From Chitinophagales bacterium (GTDB taxonomy: Bacteria; Bacteroidota; Bacteroidia; Chitinophagales; Chitinophagaceae): 64,000 nucleotides of DNA. A program made the translations under genes and the position numbers. Below are positions 9,090 to 18,051 of this stretch, piece after piece. How positions within the stretch are numbered: the stretch's first letter is position 1; the number at the start of each line of letters is the position of its first letter. The stretch spans positions 62,001 through 126,000 of the forward strand of contig JAFLBL010000001.1 in assembly GCA_017303855.1 (NCBI GenBank), written 5' to 3'. The notes beneath the pieces were generated by a model. The model made no database searches. It was given only the letters and a program-made list of their open reading frames with translations, and was not told the origin of the DNA.

Positions 9090-10148
9090 ATGTCCGAAGA
9101 CGGACAAGCATCATACGACAAGGAGGAAAAGTTAAACCCGGAAGGCCTCAGAGTGGCGGACCAGATACCTGCCCTGCTGGCTTACTGGGATAGCGGGTTG
9201 ACCTGCCGGTATATCAATAATAAGTCGGCAGAGTGGTTTGGTAAAGCCCGGGAGTCCGTGATTGATAAAATGTCTCTTGAAGATTTCCTGGGTACTACAC
9301 TATTTATTCAGCAGCTTCCAACCGTTCAGTCCGTCCTGAAAGGCCAGGCCCAGTTCGCGGAATGTAAATTAACTATTCAGCAAACGGCCCGTCATTGCCT
9401 TATAAATTTCCTGCCGGACAAACAAGACGGTACAATCAATGGTTTTTTTTTCATGATTACGGATATCGGTTTGCTCCGTGCAAAAACAGACAAACAATTA
9501 GCCGATGAAAAGGCCTTGCTCAGGTCAATCATTACTATTCAGGAAGAAGAACGATCAGGGATTGCGGACAAACTGAGAGATAATGTAAACCAGTTACTGG
9601 TCTATGTAAACCTGATGCTTCAGGGCACAAAAAACGAACACTATACACCCGCGTTTACTGAAGAAATGCGACTGACCATTCAGCAGGCTATTACGGAATT
9701 GAACCTGCTCAGTAACCACTTATATCCATCAGGACTGAACCTGCTGGGTTTATTGCCCAGTCTTGAAAACCTGCTCAGCAGTTACCGGATCACAAATCCG
9801 GAAACAGATATCAGTTTAGCCTGTAATACCGAAACGATTGAAGATTTGGAAGAACCGGAAAAGCTATCTGTATATCGCATTGTACAGGATTTCCTTACCC
9901 TGATTATGCAACAGAGAAAATGCAGATTGATTCAGACCGAACTGAGTTACCGCGATCGCTGCCTGATGCTGCGCATATTGTTTGACAACGCGGGTAATGG
10001 CATTGATAAAGCCAGCAATGCATTTCGTGATATACAAAGCCGGATAGATTATTACAATGGTAAAATCAGGGGGTTTGGCGATTCGGATGAACAGGTCTAC
10101 ATCATTCACCTCGTTTTCAGCAGGGAGGCCTCATCAGAAATTAATTAA
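9090..10148 (+). CDS. PAS-domain protein with degenerate NarL-type histidine kinase region
   Basis: 352 residues, no membrane segment. Residues about 22-128 form a PAS domain (ALLAYWDSGLTCRYIN ... FFFMITDI). The following helix has the HisKA_3 pattern EERSGIADKLRDNVNQLL, where the phospho-acceptor His is replaced by Arg163 (codon aga). In the ATPase region the N-box Asn is absent (YRIVQDFLTLIMQQRK) and the glycine boxes are eroded (FDNAGNGID, no GxGL). Kinase activity is therefore unlikely; a PAS-based sensor or partner-binding scaffold is more plausible. Its 3' end overlaps the convergent cyclase gene by 15 bp. Confidence 0.75.
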   Translation: MSEDGQASYDKEEKLNPEGLRVADQIPALLAYWDSGLTCRYINNKSAEWFGKARESVIDKMSLEDFLGTTLFIQQLPTVQSVLKGQAQFAECKLTIQQTARHCLINFLPDKQDGTINGFFFMITDIGLLRAKTDKQLADEKALLRSIITIQEEERSGIADKLRDNVNQLLVYVNLMLQGTKNEHYTPAFTEEMRLTIQQAITELNLLSNHLYPSGLNLLGLLPSLENLLSSYRITNPETDISLACNTETIEDLEEPEKLSVYRIVQDFLTLIMQQRKCRLIQTELSYRDRCLMLRILFDNAGNGIDKASNAFRDIQSRIDYYNGKIRGFGDSDEQVYIIHLVFSREASSEIN

Positions 10149-12056
10149 CTGCTTCACTTTCCGTGTCAGCAAAGCCATACTGAGGTATTTGATATTCAGA
10201 AACTCAAAATCTCGCAGCAGTAACATGGGGATCGCCGTTTCTTTCAATGCCACTGCATTATTAAAACACTCCAGCGCTTTTTCACGTGATCCGGCATGGG
10301 CATAATCAATGCCCATCCATAATTGGGAAATATATTCGCTGCGGTTACGCAGGCCTTCATACTGTGCATCCACAGTCCGTTGCAATAAGGAATAATCGCC
10401 GTCCGTGTAAAATTTCAGCAAGCCCAGGTTACCCGATTTTTTGGCTGCAGCCAGTGCTTCCGTTTTATCATTAAAAGACCAATGCAACCTGGACAATTCT
10501 TCGTATCTCTTTCGTTTTACCTGGCTGTCATGGGCTTTATCAATCAAGACCTGCATCAGTTTCAGTGCTTCTTCTTTCTTATTCATATTTACCAGCAGCA
10601 TTACTTTATTTTTCTGCAGGTAATCCCACATGGGGTTGATCTCTGCCCCCATGGTAAATACTTTAAGGGCCTCATCATATTCGCCTTTTGCCTCTAGCAA
10701 AATGGCCAGCCAGAGATATACATTGGTCTGATTGGGATTCAGGTTGATGGAGCGGCGATAGGTAATTTCCGCGGCATGCCAGTCAAAACTCTGGAAGTAA
10801 AAATAACCAAGGGAGGCCTGTGTTTCCCCGGAGAAGGAATCCAGTCCTGCAGCCGTGTCAATATATTTTTTTGCCTGCCAGAGCATCTGTACCGGATCTT
10901 CATACCCGCGGAAAGAGGATAACAGGTAGGTGTCCGCCAGACCGGAATACGCATTGGCAAATGTTTTATCCCGGGCCACGGCCTGTAGAAAATGTTCCCT
11001 TGCCAATAACAGATCCGCCTTATTTCTGTTTTCCACCAGGAGTTTTCCACGCAGGTAATAGTCATACGCCTGCAAATCTGTAGTGGGAATATAATCCAGT
11101 TCACGGGTTTCCTTATTGGACAGTGTGGTATTCAGCACAGCCGCTATTGCCAGTGCCACTTCACGCTGTATGGTGAATATGTCCAGCATGGGGCGGTCAT
11201 ACGAATCGGCCCAGATATGTTCATCCGTAACCGCATTAATCAGCTGGGCGGTGATCCTTACCTGATCGGCCGAACGTTGCACACTTCCTTCCAGAATCAG
11301 GGTTACACCAAGTTCTCTTCCGATTTCCTTTATACTTTTCGGTGAGTTTTTATACTGCATCACGGAGGTCCGTGAAATCACTTTATAGGCACGGATCTTA
11401 GAGAGCTGTGTAATGATATCTTCGGTTAACCCATCACTGAAATAATCCTGTTGCGGATCACTGCTGAGGTTGGCAAAAGGCAATACGGCAATACTGCTCG
11501 GACTAACCGGGGTGGCCGCGTCTGCCCCCTGAACCGGCTGAAGAAAAGGTGCGGCGCCTTCCGTCAGTAATTGATAAATCCTGACCGGCCCCTTGATGTT
11601 TTTCAATTTCTCTTCCCGGACAAAAACCGACTCCAGTTCTTTTTTATTGGCAATATTCCGGTAAACCATTTCCGACATGTAAATCCCTCCTACGGGTGCA
11701 AGGGATTGAATACGGGCCGCGATATTCACCACATCACCGAATATATTTCCGCTATGCATCAGCACATCCCCCATATGAATACCCACCCTGACAGGAATCC
11801 TGGGATCATTCTGAAGATCTTCCTGAAGCAGTTTGGCAAATTCGGCAGCGTCTGTTGAACTTTGAAACAACAATAAAGAGCCATCGCCATAATACTGAAT
11901 GATTTTTCCATTCAGCTCTTCGGCAATCAGTTCCACCACTTCCCGGAAACGGTTAACCTTTTCTACAGACTCTTCCTCGTTCTCCTGCATCATAGCAGAA
12001 TACCCGACAATATCGGCAAAAAGGATAGCGGCTAATTGATGTGAATGTTCGGCCAT
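10134..12056 (-). CDS. Class III adenylate/guanylate cyclase with TolB-like and TPR regions
   Basis: About 640 residues from ATG 12056; an ATG at 12074 would add six residues. The N-terminal cyclase domain has the metal-binding Asp motifs FADIVGYS and YYGDGSLLLF, plus GDVVNIAARIQ with the transition-state Asn and Arg, so it looks active. A TolB-N-like region follows (SIAVLPFANLSSDPQQDYFSDGLTEDI ... LGVTLILEGSVQ). TPR repeats then run to the C-terminus. This architecture is common among soluble bacterial cyclases. Product identity (cAMP or cGMP) is not certain. A CRP-type palindrome at 16.6 kb gives a possible downstream target. Confidence 0.88.
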   Translation of the reverse strand: MAEHSHQLAAILFADIVGYSAMMQENEEESVEKVNRFREVVELIAEELNGKIIQYYGDGSLLLFQSSTDAAEFAKLLQEDLQNDPRIPVRVGIHMGDVLMHSGNIFGDVVNIAARIQSLAPVGGIYMSEMVYRNIANKKELESVFVREEKLKNIKGPVRIYQLLTEGAAPFLQPVQGADAATPVSPSSIAVLPFANLSSDPQQDYFSDGLTEDIITQLSKIRAYKVISRTSVMQYKNSPKSIKEIGRELGVTLILEGSVQRSADQVRITAQLINAVTDEHIWADSYDRPMLDIFTIQREVALAIAAVLNTTLSNKETRELDYIPTTDLQAYDYYLRGKLLVENRNKADLLLAREHFLQAVARDKTFANAYSGLADTYLLSSFRGYEDPVQMLWQAKKYIDTAAGLDSFSGETQASLGYFYFQSFDWHAAEITYRRSINLNPNQTNVYLWLAILLEAKGEYDEALKVFTMGAEINPMWDYLQKNKVMLLVNMNKKEEALKLMQVLIDKAHDSQVKRKRYEELSRLHWSFNDKTEALAAAKKSGNLGLLKFYTDGDYSLLQRTVDAQYEGLRNRSEYISQLWMGIDYAHAGSREKALECFNNAVALKETAIPMLLLRDFEFLNIKYLSMALLTRKVKQLINF

Positions 12057-12213
12057 GGGTTGAAGTCGCTGCAAAGTTAGGAAAAGTAGCCTTTTAAGTA
12101 CACAACCTTCTGTAACTCAAGCCCGGCCTGTGTTTTACAGAACAAATTAAAGATTCCTTTCATTTATCAGCAACCCGATTCAGTCAGTTTCGGAATTGGT
12201 TGCGTAAGTTCTT

Positions 12214-12239
12214 CCGGGTAGCCGATTAGTTCTACCCGG
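12214..12239. other. Hairpin in the 12.1-12.4 kb intergenic region
   Basis: The roughly 300-bp region between the divergent cyclase and histidine kinase genes holds a 7-bp inverted repeat CCGGGTA/TACCCGG with a 12-nt loop, followed by TTTT. No gene ends upstream on the plus strand, so it may be a leader attenuator or an operator rather than a normal terminator. Scattered ACGTA words lie nearby. No gene is seen in the region. Confidence 0.35.
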
Positions 12240-12371
12240 TTTTCGTAATGTTGTTTTCCGAAGTACCGGATACGTAAATCTACGATTTGAAGGTAAGTTG
12301 TTCGTGATAAAGTAGGTAGTTTTTCGTTTTACCTGTTATTTTGAGTATCCAATCCTAAAGAGTTAAAACCA

Positions 12372-13823
12372 ATGGAAATTACTGCACAGCCACTTCTTGA
12401 GCAGAATGAAAGAACCGCCCCGTTTGAAAAGCGTTTCATTCTTCCACGTAAGCAGCTTCTTCACGCCCTGAGTCTGATCCAGTCAATTGGTATCAGTGCA
12501 GCTATGGAAGAATATGATCAGCGAAAGTTGCGCATCTTTAATCAGATTAATTTTTTCCAGCTGCTGAGCGGATTTCTATTTCCTGTCACCGGACTGTTAA
12601 TGGGCACTTCACTGCCTCCCGCAGCCTGGGTGATTGCGGCATTGCCTGCCCTTGTCAGCGGCCTGGTTTTATACCTGAATTATATCAATAAACAGGAACT
12701 GGCCCTGCTTGCATATTTTATACTATACCCTTTCTTTACCTGTGTGGTTTATCTCTATGGATTTAATCCGGGTATCAGTCTCAGTTTTATTTTATTCGGC
12801 ATACTCTCCGTTTTTTTTCTCAATACTATCGGACAGATAGTCTTTTCGCTCGGATTTTCCATGGTCAGCTATTTTTTCCTGGCAGTTGTGATCCGTCAGC
12901 AACCATACGAACTCAGGGAAGTCAGTAATGGATTATACCTGCTGAACCAGGGCGTTTCCCTGCTTTTCATATTTTATGGATTGTTTCTGATTAAAAAGGA
13001 AAATGGCATTTACCAGACACGTATACTGGCAAAAAACAGTATACTGGAGGAGAAAAACACTGAAATACGCAAACAAAGTCACCGGCTGGAGGAAAGTGCC
13101 GCTTTGCTGAAGCAACAAGCGAGCCAGTTATCCGAGCTGAATACGGTAAAAACAAAACTCTTCAGTATTATTTCACATGACCTGAAAGCGCCCATGTATG
13201 CAATCAGGAATCTGTTTAAGGAAGCCCATGAACAGAAACTATCCGCAGCCGAATTACAGGCAACTATTCCGGATGTACTGAATGACATGAATTATGCTGT
13301 GGGATTAATGGAAAACCTGTTGCAATGGGCCCGCGCCCAGATGCAGGCACATACCGTAAATCCTGAAGTAGTCGATATTGAGGAATCCATTAATGATGTC
13401 TACCAGGCCCTTCTCCTGACGGCCCGTAACAAAGGCGTTATCCTGCTCAATGATGCACCGCCAAAAGTATATGGTTTTTGTGATAAGGATATGATGAACC
13501 TGGTGATGCGTAACTTATTATCAAATGCGATTAAGTTCACTCCTGAAAAAGGAAAGATCTGTATCGGCGTACACGAGCATCCCAGTTTCCTTGAAATATA
13601 TGTACAGGACAGCGGGATGGGCATGAGCCAGGAAGACCTGATGCGTATCCGCAATAATGACTACTTTACCACCAAAGGAACGGCCAGTGAATCCGGTACC
13701 GGTCTCGGTCTGATGCTCTGCAAGGAATTCCTGGTAAGGAATGGCGGACAACTGTATATCGAAAGCGAGCCCGGACAAGGCAGCACTTTTTCTTTCTCCG
13801 TTCCAAAACCTGTATTCGGCTAA
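12372..13823 (+). CDS. Membrane sensor histidine kinase
   Basis: 483 residues. Six or so hydrophobic segments occupy residues about 60-205, followed by a coiled coil and a HisKA domain with FSIISHDLKAPM (phospho-acceptor His269). The HATPase domain has N-box NLLSNAIKFTPEKG, G1 VQDSGMGMS and G2 GTGLGLMLCKEF. All catalytic boxes are intact, unlike the PAS protein at 9.1 kb. No response regulator gene adjoins it, so it is an orphan kinase in this window. The membrane region resembles the 7TM-type input modules of Bacteroidota kinases; the signal is unknown. Confidence 0.9.
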   Translation: MEITAQPLLEQNERTAPFEKRFILPRKQLLHALSLIQSIGISAAMEEYDQRKLRIFNQINFFQLLSGFLFPVTGLLMGTSLPPAAWVIAALPALVSGLVLYLNYINKQELALLAYFILYPFFTCVVYLYGFNPGISLSFILFGILSVFFLNTIGQIVFSLGFSMVSYFFLAVVIRQQPYELREVSNGLYLLNQGVSLLFIFYGLFLIKKENGIYQTRILAKNSILEEKNTEIRKQSHRLEESAALLKQQASQLSELNTVKTKLFSIISHDLKAPMYAIRNLFKEAHEQKLSAAELQATIPDVLNDMNYAVGLMENLLQWARAQMQAHTVNPEVVDIEESINDVYQALLLTARNKGVILLNDAPPKVYGFCDKDMMNLVMRNLLSNAIKFTPEKGKICIGVHEHPSFLEIYVQDSGMGMSQEDLMRIRNNDYFTTKGTASESGTGLGLMLCKEFLVRNGGQLYIESEPGQGSTFSFSVPKPVFG

Positions 13824-13862
13824 TCCCCCAATGGCGGGAAATGATATTTTCAAAATAACAAA

Positions 13863-13892
13863 GAGGCTGTGGCGGATTACCGGCACAGCCTC
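13863..13892. terminator. Putative bidirectional hairpin terminator
   Basis: A 9-bp perfect stem GAGGCTGTG/CACAGCCTC (13863-13871, 13884-13892) lies between the stop of the histidine kinase and the stop of a convergent small gene. Flanking runs are only moderately T-rich (ACTTATTT on plus, TTTGTTATTTT on minus). Confidence 0.55.
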
Positions 13893-13949
13893 ACTTATTT
13901 CAGGTTCGCAACACAGCAGAAACGAACCTGTATGCTCAGGGTTTAAAAA

Positions 13950-14201
13950 CTAGTTATCAATTTCCTGTTCAAAGAATCCGGTAGTCAGCAGAACAAGATC
14001 CGGCGAAGTGTAATTCAGCAGACTGCTGCAGATACTGTTCTTAAGTTCATTGCGTGTAACGCCGAATGAAGCATTGATCAGGGACAGTTTATACGAATTG
14101 ATTTTGAAAAAGGCGAGCCTGGATGATTGAAAAGTAAAGTCTTCATCCATGTTGAACGACTCGGCAATAAATGCCTGGTCATTGAAGTTAAGCGGATTCA
14201 T
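13950..14201 (-). CDS. Small hypothetical protein
   Basis: 83 residues, mixed composition, no signal peptide or membrane helix. I do not recognise it. It starts MNPLNFNDQAF and contains two Cys-free hydrophobic strands near LVLLTTGFF. It is convergent to the histidine kinase and no competing frame exists here. Confidence 0.5.
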   Translation of the reverse strand: MNPLNFNDQAFIAESFNMDEDFTFQSSRLAFFKINSYKLSLINASFGVTRNELKNSICSSLLNYTSPDLVLLTTGFFEQEIDN

Positions 14202-14432
14202 ACAGACGGATATTGGTTCTCAAATATTGGATTAATCTTACAACGTCCGGATTAGGAGAAAATTGTCCCAGCAGCTACCAGAAAGTGGAAAACCTGTGGA
14301 TGAGCCAGCTCACCGTACCGGGTTACCTTTTAACCTGTTGCGTATTAAGTGTGCAAACCCGCCCCTTAGAATATCTACCGATTGCTATTTGTCAATGATT
14401 TACGTATTAATATTTTAATTAAAACCAGACAA

Positions 14433-14723
14433 ATGGTAACTAAAACCTATTACAAGACAAAGGATTACTGTAAAGTAAAATTTTCTTTCGCCACCGAAAA
14501 TGCGGAAACTATCTCAATTCTCGGTTTGAACAACAATTGGAAAGAACCGATTTCAATGAGTCGTAAAAAAGACGGTAGTTTCTCTGCAGATGTAAACCTT
14601 CCCAAAGACAGTACCCACGAATTCAAATACCTGGTTAATGCTACTGAATGGATCAATGATCCTGAAGCCGATAGTCAGTCGCCCAACGAATTTGGCGGCA
14701 CCAATAGTGTGGTGATAATCTGA
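14433..14723 (+). CDS. Glycogen-binding (CBM48/AMPK-type) domain protein
   Basis: From ATG 14433 (MVTKTYYKTKDY) this is 96 residues forming a single isoamylase-N/CBM48-like beta-sandwich: CKVKFSFATENAETISILGLNNNW, then KKDGSFSADVNLPK, HEFKYLVNATEWINDPEAD. Such stand-alone domains are common in Bacteroidota and presumably bind alpha-glucans such as glycogen. There is no enzyme part. A longer frame from 14382 is unlikely because the family starts at the later Met. Confidence 0.8.
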   Translation: MVTKTYYKTKDYCKVKFSFATENAETISILGLNNNWKEPISMSRKKDGSFSADVNLPKDSTHEFKYLVNATEWINDPEADSQSPNEFGGTNSVVII

Positions 14724-14752
14724 TCTGTCCATCATCACTGAAAAAAATTGAA

Positions 14753-14797
14753 CGTCTGAAATACCCGGTCACATTTTCCGGTTATTTCAGACGCTTT
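14753..14797. terminator. Long hairpin terminator between convergent genes
   Basis: Arms 14753-14768 and 14778-14793 pair over 16 positions with one mismatch (CGTCTGAAATA...TATTTCAGACG). A T run follows in each direction (CTTTTA on plus, TTCAATTTTTTT on minus). It serves the CBM48-like gene and the convergent epimerase gene. Confidence 0.8.
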
Positions 14798-15720
14798 TAT
14801 ATCCCCTTCCTGATAATTTCTTTTATCCCTTCTTCGTAGGTAACCGGCTGGTAGCCGAATCTTTTTTCAAACCTGGAGGAGTCAAAGAAATAATCACGGT
14901 CATATTGATACATCATTTCCGGCATTTCCCGGAGAAAAGGGATAAAGACACCCAATAATTTCAGTAACCACATTGGCATCACGGTCAGCTTCGCCGGTAC
15001 CTGCATTCCCTGTGCCGCCAGCTGGCAGATTTCCCTTCCGGTTATTTTCTCTGAAGAAGTTGGCAGGTGCCATACCTGGTTGAATGCATCCGGTGTATTT
15101 CCCAATATGGCTGTAGCTTTTGCCGCATCCGGTGTATACGTAAAAGAATGAATTTTGTCCGCATTCATAAACCAATTGGCCGCTTTTCTTTTGGCATAGT
15201 TTTTAAATACCACCTCCGTCAGAAAACTGCTTTTATTATCGGGGCCATAAAAATCCGCTGAACGGGCAATGAGGCCTGTTAACCGGCCTGCCTGTATTTC
15301 TTTCATCATCCGGTCTGCGATATCACGGCGGATGGCACCTTTTTGGCTAGGCGGGTTTACCGGAGTGTCTTCCGTCATGTGCGCTATCGCCGCTTTGTCG
15401 TAGAGATATACATTATCAAAGAAAACCAGTCTGGCCTTGTGCCGTATACAGGCTGCAATAACGGATTCCATCAATGGCGGCCATTGCTTTTTCCAGACTT
15501 TGTATTTATACTCAAACCCAACCAGCAAATAAACAACGGAAGAGCCGGCAATGGCCTGGTCAACCATTTCCGGCTGCGTCAGATCTGCAGGAAACAATTC
15601 ATCTTCCGCATTTACTTTAACAGGTTTACGGCTCACCAGCCGGATCCTGTTGGTATAGGCGCTTAATTCTTTTGCCAGCAGTGAACCGATTGTTCCGTTG
15701 GCACCCAGTATAGTTTGCAT
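14797..15720 (-). CDS. NAD(P)-dependent epimerase/dehydratase family protein
   Basis: 307 residues with an N-terminal Rossmann motif GANGTIGSLLA (GxxGxxG at about 6-12) and the extended-SDR order: LVSRKP, ADLTQPEMVDQAI, VVYLLVG. The usual YxxxK catalytic pair is not obvious (RRDIADRMMKE follows SQKGAI), so this is closer to atypical NmrA-like/NAD-binding SDRs. Substrate unknown. Single gene with a bidirectional terminator at its 3' end. Confidence 0.75.
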   Translation of the reverse strand: MQTILGANGTIGSLLAKELSAYTNRIRLVSRKPVKVNAEDELFPADLTQPEMVDQAIAGSSVVYLLVGFEYKYKVWKKQWPPLMESVIAACIRHKARLVFFDNVYLYDKAAIAHMTEDTPVNPPSQKGAIRRDIADRMMKEIQAGRLTGLIARSADFYGPDNKSSFLTEVVFKNYAKRKAANWFMNADKIHSFTYTPDAAKATAILGNTPDAFNQVWHLPTSSEKITGREICQLAAQGMQVPAKLTVMPMWLLKLLGVFIPFLREMPEMMYQYDRDYFFDSSRFEKRFGYQPVTYEEGIKEIIRKGI

Positions 15721-15834
15721 CTCTTTTTATTTTCAAGATACTGTAAACCGGGCGATCTGACAGGCAATAACCGGCGAAGAAACTGAAAAACACGGCAGAT
15801 AGCGGCTATGAACGGTAACCAGGCGTAGCCTGTT

Positions 15835-15869
15835 AAAAAAACAGGGTGTATCAGACGGATACACCCTGT
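15835..15869 (-). terminator. Intrinsic terminator of the 15.9 kb gene
   Basis: A perfect 12-bp stem ACAGGGTGTATC/GATACACCCTGT (15841-15852, 15858-15869) has a 5-nt loop. On the minus strand it is followed by TTTTTT, directly downstream of the 15928-16362 gene. Confidence 0.85.
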
Positions 15870-15927
15870 TGCGATAATCAGAGCTACCTTTAACCAGGTA
15901 AAATGCTATTTAAAAATTAACGTTCAC

Positions 15928-16362
15928 TTATTTGTAGAACTGCTGTGAAAGCGCGTTGGACACTACTTTATATTCACCGCTTTTCAGCACAATCTGATAA
16001 CTGTTATTAATGGCCCGGGTATTGGGATTGGAAAGATGCTTTTCGTTATAAGGATTGATCATTTCTGTTTCAGCCACCACTTCTCCATTCCCATTTACCG
16101 TACGTTTGAACAGCCGGTAGCTGAAATGCCAGGGATTCAGTTCTCCTTCATCTCCTTTGGCGTGATAATCATCATTAAAGCCTTCGAATATCAGTTCACT
16201 GGTATGTCCTGAATGTTCCTGTAACAGACCCGTGATATCAATAAATTTTTCCAGTTTGGGGTCATCGTGTACGATGCCGCTGTCCCATACTGTTTCTCCA
16301 TTAAGAAAAATAACGAGGCGATTGTCCACATGTTTTACGTTGATCCAGTATTCTTGTTTCAT
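15928..16362 (-). CDS. Hypothetical beta-rich protein
   Basis: 144 residues with no signal peptide. The N-terminal half alternates hydrophobic strands (YWINVKHVDNRLVIFLNGETVWDSGIV, ELIFEGFND) and resembles a small beta-sandwich. I do not recognise the family. It has its own strong terminator and a long upstream intergenic region, consistent with a single-gene unit. Confidence 0.65.
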   Translation of the reverse strand: MKQEYWINVKHVDNRLVIFLNGETVWDSGIVHDDPKLEKFIDITGLLQEHSGHTSELIFEGFNDDYHAKGDEGELNPWHFSYRLFKRTVNGNGEVVAETEMINPYNEKHLSNPNTRAINNSYQIVLKSGEYKVVSNALSQQFYK

Positions 16363-16600
16363 GTTGCGAAAATTTGCTTTGTAAATGGGTTAAAAAAAAA
16401 ATTCCGGGACGAAAATAGATCAGAAATATAAAACAGTTTCATGACAAAAGTTACGTCCTGACCTGATACTTATCCCGGCCTGATTGACAGGCGTCAACCG
16501 GCAAAGAGCCGGATTTTATACATAATTCTGCATCCATTTCCTTAACGCAGTTCATCCCGAAGCCTGTTCTTCATCAGCCCGGCATATGATTTACGCACGG

Positions 16601-16618
16601 ATGTGATACCTGTCACAT
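16601..16618. promoter_or_regulatory. CRP/FNR-type palindrome upstream of FadL-like gene
   Basis: The 18-bp sequence ATGTGATACCTGTCACAT contains the exact E. coli CRP core TGTGA-N6-TCACA (16602-16606 and 16613-16617) with matching outer A/T. It lies about 75 bp before the ATG of the FadL-like porin, in a 329-bp intergenic region that otherwise shows no gene. A CRP/FNR-family regulator is the natural candidate ligand; none is encoded in this window. Confidence 0.6.
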
Positions 16619-16691
16619 AGAGCAGGCTGTTACCACAGCTAGTTTTACCTATTCACAAAACGGCCCTGCCGTATCACTTAAATTTTCTTTT

Positions 16692-17981
16692 ATGAAAAAA
16701 GTATTTTCCGCAGTATTGCTGGGATGTATTTCCCTTGGACTATCCGCTCAAACCGGACATATCATGCAAGGTATCGGTGCCAACAACATGTCAATGGGAG
16801 GTGCGGCCACCGGTCAGCCACTCGATATCAACGGTGCCCTGCACTGGAATCCAGCCGGTATTACTGAATTCTCCACTAAGACATTCTCAGTAAACGCCGG
16901 ACTTTTTTACAGTTCTCCTGAAGTCAGCTCTTCAGTGAATACACCGGGCGGCCTGATGTCAGGTACTACAAAAGATGCACGTGGCGTATCCATAATGCCC
17001 TCCCTTGCCATGGTATGGGGCAAGAAAAACAGCAAGCATCATTTCGGCGTATCCGCTTTTGGTATCAGCGGATTTGGAGTTACTTTTCCGGAAAGTGCCA
17101 GTAACCCGGTTACCATGCCGCAGAGTTATGGAGGATTTGGCCGTGTACAATCCGATTACCAGTTACTGCAGGTAGGACTTACTTATGCCTATAAACTGAA
17201 TGATAAAGTTTCCATTGGACTGGCTCCAACTTTTAATCTGTCCATGCTGGAATTATTACCCAACCCCATAGCAGCCCCCAGCCCCACAAAAGGTTATCCG
17301 GGCAGTGACAAAGCAACGGCACTGGGTATTGGCGGACAAGCAGGCCTGTTTTACAATTCCGGTACCGGGTTTAAAATGGGTGTATCCTATAAATCCCAGC
17401 AATATTTTCAGGAATTCAATTTCAAAAATAATTATGCTGATGCCTCACAGGCACCTGATGCCAGTTTCCGGATGAATTATCCCGCAATCGCATCTGCCGG
17501 TCTTGGCTACTCTTCCAAACTGTTTGACCTCGCCCTTGACTACCGTTATGTGGATTATAAAAACACGAAAGGTTTTAAAGAAAAAGGATGGAATATGAAC
17601 GGTTCCGTTGCCGGCTTTGGCTGGGAAAGCATTTCCGTGGTATCCGCCGGTCTTCAGTACAAAGCATTAAAGTCAATGCCCTTCCGTATCGGCTATACAT
17701 ATAGCAGTAACCCGATCAGTGGCGAACTGGCCATGTTCTCCCTGCCTGCAACGGCGGTAATAAAACATGCATTTCAGCTGGGCTTTGGCTATGAAGTGGG
17801 TAAACATCTCACATTTAACGGCGTATTTCACCATGGCAGCAGCGGTGGTTCCACCAGTGGTTCCCTGCTGAACCCGATGATGATTACACCGTCTAACCCC
17901 TATGGCGCTGTACCGGGTAGTAATGTTTCTTATAAAATGACTACCAATATGCTGATGTTTGGTGTGAATTACGGATTCTGA
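16692..17981 (+). CDS. OmpP1/FadL-family outer membrane transport protein
   Basis: 429 residues. A signal peptide (MKKVFSAVLLGCISLGLSAQ) leads into the family N-terminal hatch region GIGANNMSMGGAATGQP and ALHWNPAGI. Alternating amphipathic beta strands follow, ending with an aromatic C-terminal residue (MFGVNYGF), as expected for an outer membrane barrel. FadL relatives carry hydrophobic compounds, such as long-chain fatty acids, across the outer membrane; the substrate here is not shown. A CRP-like site precedes it and a strong terminator follows. Confidence 0.9.
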   Translation: MKKVFSAVLLGCISLGLSAQTGHIMQGIGANNMSMGGAATGQPLDINGALHWNPAGITEFSTKTFSVNAGLFYSSPEVSSSVNTPGGLMSGTTKDARGVSIMPSLAMVWGKKNSKHHFGVSAFGISGFGVTFPESASNPVTMPQSYGGFGRVQSDYQLLQVGLTYAYKLNDKVSIGLAPTFNLSMLELLPNPIAAPSPTKGYPGSDKATALGIGGQAGLFYNSGTGFKMGVSYKSQQYFQEFNFKNNYADASQAPDASFRMNYPAIASAGLGYSSKLFDLALDYRYVDYKNTKGFKEKGWNMNGSVAGFGWESISVVSAGLQYKALKSMPFRIGYTYSSNPISGELAMFSLPATAVIKHAFQLGFGYEVGKHLTFNGVFHHGSSGGSTSGSLLNPMMITPSNPYGAVPGSNVSYKMTTNMLMFGVNYGF

Positions 17982-18000
17982 CGATTGCCTGCAAATAACT

Positions 18001-18030
18001 AAAAAGCCACTTCATTGAAAGTGGCTTTTT
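18001..18030. terminator. Bidirectional intrinsic terminator
   Basis: A perfect 12-bp stem AAAAAGCCACTT/AAGTGGCTTTTT (18001-18012, 18019-18030) has a 6-nt loop. It lies between the convergent FadL-like and GH13 genes and supplies a T run in both directions. Confidence 0.9.
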
Positions 18031-18051
18031 AGTTTATAACAACTGCTGTTT

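Noticed and set aside
14213..14398. 61-residue plus-strand frame between the small hypothetical gene and the CBM48-like gene
   Set aside because: Composition is not protein-like and the region is better explained as the 5' region of the two neighbouring genes.
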